Positions 42,975 through 51,700 of a stretch of DNA of 64,000 nucleotides are shown here, piece by piece. How positions within the stretch are numbered: the first letter of the stretch is position 1; each line of letters starts with the position of its first letter. The notes beneath the pieces were generated by a model. That model ran no database searches and was not told the DNA's origin. It was given only the letters and a program-made list of their open reading frames with translations. A program made the translations under genes and the position numbers. The stretch lies in contig CAKZUQ010000020.1 of assembly GCA_937923325.1 (NCBI GenBank), positions 31,542 to 95,541 on the forward strand. The letters are read 5' to 3'. The stretch is from an uncultured Bacteriovoracaceae bacterium. Its GTDB lineage: Bacteria; Bdellovibrionota; Bacteriovoracia; Bacteriovoracales; Bacteriovoracaceae.

Positions 42975-44327
42975 ATGAATAAGTTTATATCCATATTTAT
43001 ATTATCAAGTTTTTTCATTAATGCTATTGCAAGTATGTGTGATACTCCCTTTTTACCTGGAGTTAATCCTCTATATAAAGAAGACTTTAGTCTTGCTAAC
43101 AGAGTGAACTTTTATGAAAGATCTATTGCCGTCGTTAAGAGGTTAAAAACTAGTAGAAGATACTTAGAAGTTAATCAAGTTAAATCTACTTATAAAAGAT
43201 GGTTTGAAAACTTTAAGGAGATAGAGTCTCATATCTTTAAAGGTAGACAAGATATTGGTGTTTATAGACTTAGAAGGCCTTATCGTAATGTTAGGATTGC
43301 AACTTCTTCGATCGAAGATTATGCAAAGGTATTAAGTTATCTAGAAAAGAACAGCTTAAAACTGACTTCTAGTAGGCTAGATTCTCTAAATGTAACTAGT
43401 GAAATTAAAAAAGATATCCTTTCGAGACTTAAGAAAAAAGATCTAGAGGAGCTTACTGAATACATTTACAAAAAACAAAAAAGACAATATCAAAGACTTG
43501 GCTTTTATTATAATGAATATAAATATTATAATGAAAACCTTAGTAAGCTCTATAGCTCTTTTGAGTGTAAGAAAGAATGTAAAAGCACGATTGATAAGCT
43601 TAAAGAGTCTCTCGGGTTACATAAAGCGTCTAGTGATATTCAATCTATGTTTAACTCCTCATCTCATGCAATTGTAGCTGCTCGGAAAAAAGAGTTTTTA
43701 AATGAAAGCTTTGGGTTTGTTCGTGGAATTATTTCGAGAATCGATTTTACGAAATCAATTATGGTCGCACTTGAGCATAAGGGATTATTTGAAAAGTCTC
43801 GACTCGTCAAGTTATTTAAAAGTTCTTATGATAAAAAGGCGAGGAATCTTCATAGAAGTATGATCGATAAAATATCTCTAGCTAAACTTACTCCTAAACA
43901 GAGATTTGATCTATTGAAAAAAGAACTCATATCTTATTCCGATGAAAGTCTAGTTGTTAATTTTGCTAGGGCAGAAGACTACTATGCTACTAAAGCTTGG
44001 AATGAAATTAAGAGTTATGTAAATAAAACTAAGGATTTAGAGTTTTATAATTTAATTTCTAAATCTGAAGCTATTGCTAAAAGATTAGGGAGAGTAGGCT
44101 CCTACAATTTAACTCGAGTTCTAAAAAATTCAGCCTTTATTGTTGGAACCGCAGCTAGTGTCATATATCTTGTTGGCTCTGGAAATGAACCTGAAATCAC
44201 TGAAGAAGAATCAAATTCAGAGGAAGATGTTCAAGTTATTCATTTAAAATATGAATCCAAGGAGAGTGAGGATATCTTTGACTATATGAGGAATGTAGTT
44301 GATGAAATAGATAGAGCTTTTAAGTAA
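42975..44327 (+). CDS. Secreted helical protein with C-terminal membrane helix
   Basis: I recognise no family. The 450 residues start with a signal peptide (KFISIFILSSFFINAIA), then a Cys-containing MCDTPFLPG, and then a long basic helical body rich in Lys, Arg and Ser with coiled-coil-like stretches (ELTEYIYKKQKRQYQ). A CKKECK pair is mid-protein. A hydrophobic helix (FIVGTAASVIYLVG) lies at about residue 395, and the tail is acidic. It heads the run of three secreted genes on the plus strand. Confidence 0.6.
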   Translation: MNKFISIFILSSFFINAIASMCDTPFLPGVNPLYKEDFSLANRVNFYERSIAVVKRLKTSRRYLEVNQVKSTYKRWFENFKEIESHIFKGRQDIGVYRLRRPYRNVRIATSSIEDYAKVLSYLEKNSLKLTSSRLDSLNVTSEIKKDILSRLKKKDLEELTEYIYKKQKRQYQRLGFYYNEYKYYNENLSKLYSSFECKKECKSTIDKLKESLGLHKASSDIQSMFNSSSHAIVAARKKEFLNESFGFVRGIISRIDFTKSIMVALEHKGLFEKSRLVKLFKSSYDKKARNLHRSMIDKISLAKLTPKQRFDLLKKELISYSDESLVVNFARAEDYYATKAWNEIKSYVNKTKDLEFYNLISKSEAIAKRLGRVGSYNLTRVLKNSAFIVGTAASVIYLVGSGNEPEITEEESNSEEDVQVIHLKYESKESEDIFDYMRNVVDEIDRAFK

Positions 44328-44387
44328 AACACTAAATTATTTAAGTTATCTATCTTTTTTACCGATAAATCTTTATAGGAGCTCTTC

Positions 44388-45203
44388 ATGAAAAGTGTGA
44401 CATATTTATTATCATTAGTAATCCTTACATCTTGTTCTTCTAAATCTATAGTTACAGATAGTAATATCAAATCAGTAAAAGTAACTTCTAAAGAAGAAAG
44501 ATCTACAGTTTTTTATAGAGATTATGATTATAAAGACATAAAACGAAGTATAGCTTCAGTCGATGCTCTTGAAGACAGGTTAAGTGATAAAAATACTTAT
44601 TTTCTATCACTTTATTCTCAGTATAAGTCCTTAAATAAGCTTACGAATCAAGAAAATAAACTTAATGTTTGCCCTCAGTTTCATAATGAAATTTTATCTG
44701 CTGGAATTAAAGTTCATAAGCTTAGCAAAGTAGATAGTAAAAATTTTAAAAGTTACATGAAAAATCCTTATGCAGTTGTTAGCAATCCATCTCTATCTCT
44801 TAATTATGAGGGACAGAATGTTTATACTTATCTATCTCGTAAAAACATGTGGAATAAGGCACATTCAGTAATTGAAAATGCACTTATTAATCACAATAAG
44901 CTTAATTTATCTGAGTTAAATCAACTTTGTGAAACAGGTGGGTCTGAAGGTTTCCATGCTTATAAGAATATGGTTTCATTCTATTCATCGAACTCTTTTG
45001 CACGTTCCAGAGAGTCAATGCCTGCTTTTTTAAAAATACCTGTTCTCGCTAATATGTTAATACTCAACAACTATACGAGGTCTCTAAGTTCATATGAAAA
45101 GGGTCTTATTTCAAGTTTAAATATTTCTTGGTTTTCAAACTATCTTTATGATTTAAAAAAAGATTCTGAAACAGAGTATCTAACTAAGGTAAGTAATGAA
45201 TAA
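44388..45203 (+). CDS. Putative lipoprotein
   Basis: It has a signal peptide ending in LTSCSS, a lipobox with Cys at about residue 16. The 255-residue mature part is helical and contains two further Cys (NVCPQFH and NQLCETGG), which may bond. No family. Shine-Dalgarno AGGAGCTC is at seven bases. The next gene starts eight bases inside its end. Confidence 0.65.
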   Translation: MKSVTYLLSLVILTSCSSKSIVTDSNIKSVKVTSKEERSTVFYRDYDYKDIKRSIASVDALEDRLSDKNTYFLSLYSQYKSLNKLTNQENKLNVCPQFHNEILSAGIKVHKLSKVDSKNFKSYMKNPYAVVSNPSLSLNYEGQNVYTYLSRKNMWNKAHSVIENALINHNKLNLSELNQLCETGGSEGFHAYKNMVSFYSSNSFARSRESMPAFLKIPVLANMLILNNYTRSLSSYEKGLISSLNISWFSNYLYDLKKDSETEYLTKVSNE

Positions 45204-45870
45204 AATATTATCTATTTCCTTATTAATGTGTCTTTATTCATGTGGAGAAATTAGTGAAATCGAAAATTATCAAAATTTAAATTCTACATTTGCTCTTTCT
45301 AAGTTGTCATCTCTTAATAGTGATGAAGTAGCTTATGCTACAAGTCTTTGCAACGCGCTTGTTATTAAAGAAACAACTTTAAGAAACTCTTATGTTTCAA
45401 GATTTTTTAATTATAAATCCTCAATTAAAACTTGTGAGAGTGATGAGGCCACAAGTAAACCTATCAGTTTATTACTACAGAGCTCATTGATATTTACAAC
45501 AAATTTAGATACAGAGTACGCTTTTTTAACACCAGAATTAAGCGATAACAACTCTACTTTTTCAAAGTTTTGTCAAAATGGATTTAGTTCTCGTTTTATC
45601 TCATCTTTGGATGAAGTTTATCATTTCAATATTACTAAAAGAGATTCTGAATATGAACTAACTGTTCTTACAAGTTATTATCACGAAGTTGTAGATGGAG
45701 TGAGAAATTATAAAATCTATAAAAGAGACGAGTTAACATTTAATGCGATTTCTTCAAAAAATAGGCCAGTAGGGCTAATGACAAATAGAGTTCTTTCTAC
45801 TACTTCTAATTGTACTGATACATCTAGCGAGTATGTGAAGTCTACATCTTTAACTTCTATAACTGATTAG
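45196..45870 (+). CDS. Putative lipoprotein, partner of previous
   Basis: It has a lipobox at LYSCGE (Cys about residue 16) after a hydrophobic leader, then a Ser/Thr/Asn-rich body with four later Cys (SLCNA, KTCES, KFCQN, SNCTD). Length is 224. It overlaps the previous gene by 8 bp, which suggests a translationally coupled pair of lipoproteins. Its end meets the minus-strand gene by 4 bp. Confidence 0.65.
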   Translation: MNKILSISLLMCLYSCGEISEIENYQNLNSTFALSKLSSLNSDEVAYATSLCNALVIKETTLRNSYVSRFFNYKSSIKTCESDEATSKPISLLLQSSLIFTTNLDTEYAFLTPELSDNNSTFSKFCQNGFSSRFISSLDEVYHFNITKRDSEYELTVLTSYYHEVVDGVRNYKIYKRDELTFNAISSKNRPVGLMTNRVLSTTSNCTDTSSEYVKSTSLTSITD

Positions 45871-46592
45871 CTACAGCTTACAGTTTGACTAACTTCTATA
45901 GATTTATTCATATTTAAATCCCATACACTATAGCAATCAGTACCTTCAAAGTATAAATTTGGAGTATGAACCTTTTTACATTTAAAACTAGACTTCTTTT
46001 CAATTAATAAATTAATCTCTTCTTCTTTAAGTTGAATAACTTCGATCTTTAAGTTTGAAGATATTAATATCGTGTATAAAATATCATTATATTCCATTAT
46101 AACTATAGGCTTTCCGTTTTTAAATCCTAATGGTCTTGATCTATAGGGTAGAGCTAGCTCTCCATACTTTGTATTTATTGTATTAAAAAAAAGGTTTGGA
46201 CTCTTAGGTTTGGACTTTAGAAATAAACTTGCTTCAACTATATTTTCTTTTTTATGTGAAATGCACCTGGATGAATAAATAATTGGATCCAAAGAGCTAG
46301 AACTATCTTCTTTAATCAAAAATGTCGTTGGATGGCCATTTTTTAATATAAATTTATTAAGGGGGGTTACTCTGTTAGTTTGTTTAAATTGATTTAAAGC
46401 TTTAAGCCATTTAGCTCTCTTTATTCCATTTTGTTTTGAGCATTTTGAATTTTCCGGACAACCTCTATTTTCATGAATTAAATCTTCAGGTGTTATCTCT
46501 TTTAAGGTTTTAAGTTTTTCTACATGTTTCTCTGTGAAGCTGTGCGAAATAAGTGGTGCACAGAAAATTAGAATATTTATAAAAGCTTTCAT
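45867..46592 (-). CDS. Secreted protein of unknown function
   Basis: It has a signal peptide (KAFINILIFCAPLISHS). The mature part has Cys pairs GCPENSKCSK and several single Cys (SRCISH, FKCKKVHT, TDCYSV), and a beta-rich middle (FKNGKPIVIMEYNDILYTI). It could be disulfide-stabilised. No family seen. Single gene; 246 bp of non-coding follow on its 5' side. Confidence 0.6.
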   Translation of the reverse strand: MKAFINILIFCAPLISHSFTEKHVEKLKTLKEITPEDLIHENRGCPENSKCSKQNGIKRAKWLKALNQFKQTNRVTPLNKFILKNGHPTTFLIKEDSSSSLDPIIYSSRCISHKKENIVEASLFLKSKPKSPNLFFNTINTKYGELALPYRSRPLGFKNGKPIVIMEYNDILYTILISSNLKIEVIQLKEEEINLLIEKKSSFKCKKVHTPNLYFEGTDCYSVWDLNMNKSIEVSQTVSCS

Positions 46593-46705
46593 AGTAATAT
46601 TATAGCAACTTTTATCTAATTTGAAATCAGTATAAGGGGTTTAAAATATTTGATGTATCTTGTGTGTGTCATTTTGTTGACGTGATAAATGTACTATATA
46701 TTGTA

Positions 46706-46838
46706 TTGACGGAGTCAAAACTAACTTGTTTAATAAAAGTATCTTAATTTGCTAGGCATAAGCACACACAGTTTATAATAAGCAATTTATTATCCTGCAT
46801 AATATATAAGGGGGACCGAATGGTTCCCCTTTGTTTTT
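46706..46838 (+). ncRNA. Candidate small RNA with own promoter and terminator
   Basis: A TTGACG (46706-46711) and TTTAAT (46729-46734) pair, 17 bases apart, forms a good sigma-70-like promoter. From about 46741 a transcript of about 98 bases would end at an 8-bp stem (46810-46817 with 46822-46829, loop GAAT) and TTTGTTTTT to 46838. No ORF fits. The hairpin could instead serve the minus-strand gene at 46839, but its T run is on the plus strand, which no plus-strand gene needs. Confidence 0.4.
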
Positions 46839-48239
46839 CTAAAACTGAGATGGTGACTTAAAAACCTCTTGATTCCTTACACTTTTTCTTCTTTTTATAA
46901 GGTTCTTATCGTTAGGTGTATACTCTCTACATTTATAGTTTATTTCATTACACCTTTTTTGATAGAAAAAGGTAGGCTTCTTTTTTGTTGTTTTTACATT
47001 TTGTGTAAATCTAGCTGATACAAATACAGACTTAAATTTATCTAATGATCTTTTGCCTTTTGTGCTTAAAAAGTCTTCTTTGTATTTTATTTTGCCATCT
47101 TTCCACTCTAGAGCACATGGGCCACTCGTACCATCTCCATTTGTACCAGCGGTATTAAGGTTTAAAAATTGTTTTTTCCAATTCTTAAATCCTTGGTTGT
47201 TTCCATTTGGATAAAGAGCTTTATATAGTACTTTACTAGTGTTTATAGCTCTGTCCTCAGATAATTGTCTCCAATTATAGCTTTCATAGTCCTTTCCAGT
47301 GTTTCTTATACTGTTTGAACTTGATTTTATTGAAATATCTCTAAGTTTTTGAGTAAGTTTCTTCTTTTTTACACATTTTAAAAATTCTTGATAGCCTGCA
47401 TTTTCTTGTAAAGACTCTATTGAAATTTCAGAGGAGTTATTTGCAAATTGATGACTTACTTGAATGTTACAGCTATCTTCCGCCTGATGAGTAACAGAGT
47501 TGTCTTTAGTATCATATTTATTTGAGCAATTATAATTTCGAGATATGCCTTCTTCTTTAGGATATGCTTTATTAAAGATTTCATCTAATTGATTTTTGTT
47601 TTTCTTTAAAGCTTCTTTGAATTCTTTTACATTAGCATATTTTGATTTTATCTCAGAGCCTTCGAGATGCTCTTTACTTAGTCTTCGTACTCTTGTCATA
47701 TTTACAATTTGTGTCCCATATTGACAGTTATGCTTTTGGTTATATCTATCCATGTCAGATATAACTTTTTCAGCAAGCTTATCTTTGTCTATATGATTAC
47801 TCTTACCTATAAAATCATGAATCGGAGATAGAACTCTTAATCTTCTTCCTCTTCCTTCAAGTCCATAGTAATCCCATGATCTATTACTTCCACCTGCTTT
47901 GTCAGATTGAGTATCCATTCTAGTAAGTCCAAGAATTTCCACTCTTCCTAGTTCTGGTTCTAAATCTTTAAATGCAGATAATGGACTTCCTTTCCCTGAT
48001 ACTACTTCTGTCTTGTCATTGTATATTTTGTCGAGTTTTGCAAAAGTATTTTTTAATCTCTCTCTGTAAGCTAAGTCAGGTTCACCGTTAAGTTTTTCTT
48101 TATTGAAGCAAAGCCTTGGATCATGCTCTAGAATTTTTTCTTCAAATTTAGTGTCTTTTATTTCTAAGTGATTAGATGTATTGCACTGTTCAGCATAACT
48201 CATAGAAATCATTGTAAAGAGAGTAATTAAACTTTTCAT
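46839..48239 (-). CDS. Secreted protein with OmpA-like segment
   Basis: This 466-residue secreted protein has a signal peptide (KSLITLFTMISMSYA). The middle has DTKDNSVTHQ and Cys-rich bits. The segment from KLRDISIKSSSNSIRN to NWRQLSEDRAINTSKVLYKAL resembles the peptidoglycan-binding OmpA C-terminal motif (NxxLSxxRA). If right, it anchors to the cell wall. It stops with the candidate small-RNA terminator just beyond and is followed two bases away by the thioesterase gene on its 5' side. Confidence 0.55.
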   Translation of the reverse strand: MKSLITLFTMISMSYAEQCNTSNHLEIKDTKFEEKILEHDPRLCFNKEKLNGEPDLAYRERLKNTFAKLDKIYNDKTEVVSGKGSPLSAFKDLEPELGRVEILGLTRMDTQSDKAGGSNRSWDYYGLEGRGRRLRVLSPIHDFIGKSNHIDKDKLAEKVISDMDRYNQKHNCQYGTQIVNMTRVRRLSKEHLEGSEIKSKYANVKEFKEALKKNKNQLDEIFNKAYPKEEGISRNYNCSNKYDTKDNSVTHQAEDSCNIQVSHQFANNSSEISIESLQENAGYQEFLKCVKKKKLTQKLRDISIKSSSNSIRNTGKDYESYNWRQLSEDRAINTSKVLYKALYPNGNNQGFKNWKKQFLNLNTAGTNGDGTSGPCALEWKDGKIKYKEDFLSTKGKRSLDKFKSVFVSARFTQNVKTTKKKPTFFYQKRCNEINYKCREYTPNDKNLIKRRKSVRNQEVFKSPSQF

Positions 48240-48240
48240 T

Positions 48241-48714
48241 TTATTCCTTTAGTAGTTGCTCTCTAAGAGTGTTTTTTAAATCTTTTCTTTTTATGGCATT
48301 TTTATATCTTCTCTTTTCTTGTTCTGTAACACATTTTAATTTTGGAACCTCTACTGGTTTGCCATAATCATCTAGAGAAACAAAGGTTAGGTATGCTTTT
48401 GTCGTATTATAAATCTGTCCATTTAAAGGATTTTCTCCCTGAACTTTAACTCCTATTATCATAGATGTTGTCCCTACAAAGTTCATAGATGCTTTGATTA
48501 TAACATGATGTCCAACTTTTATGGGGGATAAGAAGCTTATGTCGTCAATGTGAACGGTTACTACTGGGCTATTACAGTGCCTTTGTGCACACATTGCTGC
48601 AGCAATATCAATCCAAGACATTATTTTTCCTCCAAATATTGTACCATTTGGGTTTGTATCACTTGGCATGACCATTTCACGCATTTCTATTTGACTGTCT
48701 GTTGGTGTTTTCAT
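48241..48714 (-). CDS. Acyl-CoA thioesterase, hotdog fold (YciA/YkhA type)
   Basis: It hydrolyses acyl-CoA. The active block is NPNGTIFGGKIMSWIDIAAA with the catalytic Asp, followed by VHIDDISFLSPIKVGH. Length 157, single domain. It starts two bases after the 1752-residue lipoprotein gene ends and ends just before the OmpA-like gene, in a likely common transcript. Confidence 0.9.
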   Translation of the reverse strand: MKTPTDSQIEMREMVMPSDTNPNGTIFGGKIMSWIDIAAAMCAQRHCNSPVVTVHIDDISFLSPIKVGHHVIIKASMNFVGTTSMIIGVKVQGENPLNGQIYNTTKAYLTFVSLDDYGKPVEVPKLKCVTEQEKRRYKNAIKRKDLKNTLREQLLKE

Positions 48715-48716
48715 TT

Positions 48717-51700
48717 TTAGTTCGTCTCCGGGAAATCACAGTACACATGATGATTCCATCTAAATCCAGCATTAAAAGCTTCTGCACCTCTTGATTCTGG
48801 TCCGTTGCTTGATCTGTCATTAAAAGAATCTACTATATTAAATCTAGTTGAATTACCTTGGTTTATTGTATCGTTAGGCTGTGGAGAGAAGTTACCAAAT
48901 GCTCCGCCTCTTCTTACATTTTCATTTTCGCAATGACTTTCTCCAAGACCAATTAATTTTGAAATTACTGTTGTTGTGTTTTTTGGCGCTCCAGTTCGAG
49001 AATCAAAATCATCGTTTGTTAATCGAGTGCTTTCTATTTCTGAATTCGTTCCTTCGTTGGAAATGTATCTATTAAAATAGACATTTAAGTCTACACCTGT
49101 AGGTATTTTACATAAGAGTCTATTGGTTGATTGATCCCTTACTGCTAGACCGGAGCAACATTGTGCTGAACTATTAGCTTCTCTTCCAAGTGGAGTACAG
49201 CACATTACTTCATCTGATGAAAAAATCTCAGGGTGATTGAGTTGATCTTTCGTCGTAACATAAGCTTTGTTAAGGGTCTCTTCGTTTGTAGTTAAGCCTG
49301 AGTTGTCCCATGGGGAATTGGCCATTTGATCTTCAAAAAAGATTGAAGGTGAAGCTTCAATAATGTCATCTAAATCAGTATAACTATCTAAGAATATTCC
49401 TGGCATTAGTTTTGCGTAGTTATCGTTGCAATATAATGGTTCAAAAGTCATTTGTGGGATTCCAATGAGCTCAAGGCGCTCAAGTTTTTCTAGGTAGTAA
49501 AGTGGCTCTCCCGGAGTTGATGACCTTTTGTGTACTGTATCGCGCTCGTTATTTTGTTCCTTATCTCTTTGCCACTTTTGTGTACCTGGAGCTGTGTATC
49601 TAAGACTTGCGTAATGTATTTCTTCTTCAAACAAATCTGTCGTGTCATATGCAATTGTCATTGTTCTTGAAGATGGATTTATTGCGTACCTACATGTGTA
49701 TCCTGAGACTCCATTTCCTGCTCCTGGAGAAGATTCTGGTATGATGATACTTTGTCCACTTCTGTTAGACCATGGACTTAGTTCCTGTCCATCTCTTCTA
49801 TCGGAACTGCGAACTGAATCAAGCCAAGCTTCTTGAGTACATTCTGCGTCTGCTTCACTAAGAGTTACAGTTGAGATTGTTTGTAGTGGAATGTAGGTAG
49901 GAATGTGAATGTATATTTTTCTTGTAAATAAAGAAATGTTTGTTAAGTCGACAGTCCAATCCATATATGGAAGTGATGCAACTGCAGTTGGAGAAGTTAA
50001 GGCACTAACAGGTGTAAAAAATGTAAATGGATTATCTGCCCAGAAGTTAGTGTTTGAAGCTATAAAAGTTCGAGTCTCTTGTTCGTCTGTTGTCGAATTA
50101 AGAATTGGCCTAATACTGTCACTCACACCTAGTCTTAAATCTTCAAAGCTAAGATCGGTGCAATTACCAGCTATGCCAGTACTGTCTTGGCAGTATAGAT
50201 TTCTATCCGTTGATAGCTTTGAGTAGTAATTTGGACTCGGATCTATTTTGGATGCGTCTTCTTCTGTAATGTTAAGAAGAGGGGATTTGCTATTAAGGCA
50301 TCTGAAATTGTTAATATTAAGGTTAAGCCTGTTCACACTCCAATCATTGGTTCCGTCTGCAAATTTTCTGACCCATCCGCCGCCACAGCATGTTTGACTC
50401 GCAACTTCATTAATTGTTTTCCATTGATAGTGTGTCGTTATGCTTGATTTTGTACTTCTATTTATGTCGTTTATACTTGTTGAGGCCGAAGGAGATACGA
50501 ATGATGTAGAATTAGAATCTACTTCTTCTACTAATTCTCCAAGAATTGAATATCTAGAGTATCTAGTTGGTTCGTTCGGATTTATTGATGAGAACATCCT
50601 CGGGTTAACTTTTATATCAAGATCAGAGTTGGGATCCTCGGTATATATTGTAAGTTCCTTTCCAATCTCTCTACAGCATCTATTATTTGTTATATCATAT
50701 GAATTAAAATTTGGACTTGAGATATTTGGCTCGATTATACCTTGTCCACATATTAAATCCTCACTCCAGTAGTTTTTTTCTGCTTCATTACCAAAAAAAG
50801 TAGGGTTGATTATATCAATTAAATTTGCATGAAGTATGTTAGGAGAACAGTCAAGGTCTGTATGACAAACGGCTCCAGCTCTTCTTAAGCATGCATTTGC
50901 TGCTAGTGTTTGTGTTGTGATTATTGGTGTTTCATTTAATGGTAAAGATTCTATTGAACTAAATGCACTGTAGTTTCTTAAAGTCGATTCAGGTAAATTC
51001 GAAACTAAGTTAGTGTCTTGTCTTAATGACTCGAATCCACAAGAGTTCTGCAGTGCAGAGGCTCTTAAGAGACCTTCTCTTTCTATGGCGTTAGACGCAT
51101 GATAATTATCTCCTAGTGATATAAAATTTCCATCAACATCTAACGAAGGGCATGAGTTATATTTTATTAAATTAAATATAGTTGAATTACAACCAGCTAC
51201 CTGAGAGATGTAATCTGTTCTTTTTTCAGGATCGGATTTATCATGTGTTTCTTCTGGTCTGATGTTTGATACTGAATTACCATTTTCTGTTGGAAGCGCC
51301 CTTCCTGGCATACAGAGACCAATTTTTCCAGCTGCAGTGGAGTCCATAAGTAATACATTTTCTGTAATCGTTTGTCTTATACTCGAACTTAAGCTTGCAC
51401 CATTACCATCTGGAATATAGTGCTTAGGCCTTCCTAATTGATTTGCATCTTTTCCAAAATAATGATTATTAGACTCTGTTAGACTTTCTAAAGGAGCACC
51501 AAATCTTGCAATTTCTTTATTAAATACACCTGGAGTATTTAGATTTGCACAATAAAAATTTGGTGCACATGTTAGTTGCCTTCTGAGATTTCCCGAGCTT
51601 AGTGTGTCAGCATCAGTTCTACAAACAGAACCTGCACCTTTGTATACACACCTTTTAGTTGCTCCTGGTGGCATTACTCCTTGTTGTAAGAATTCATGGA

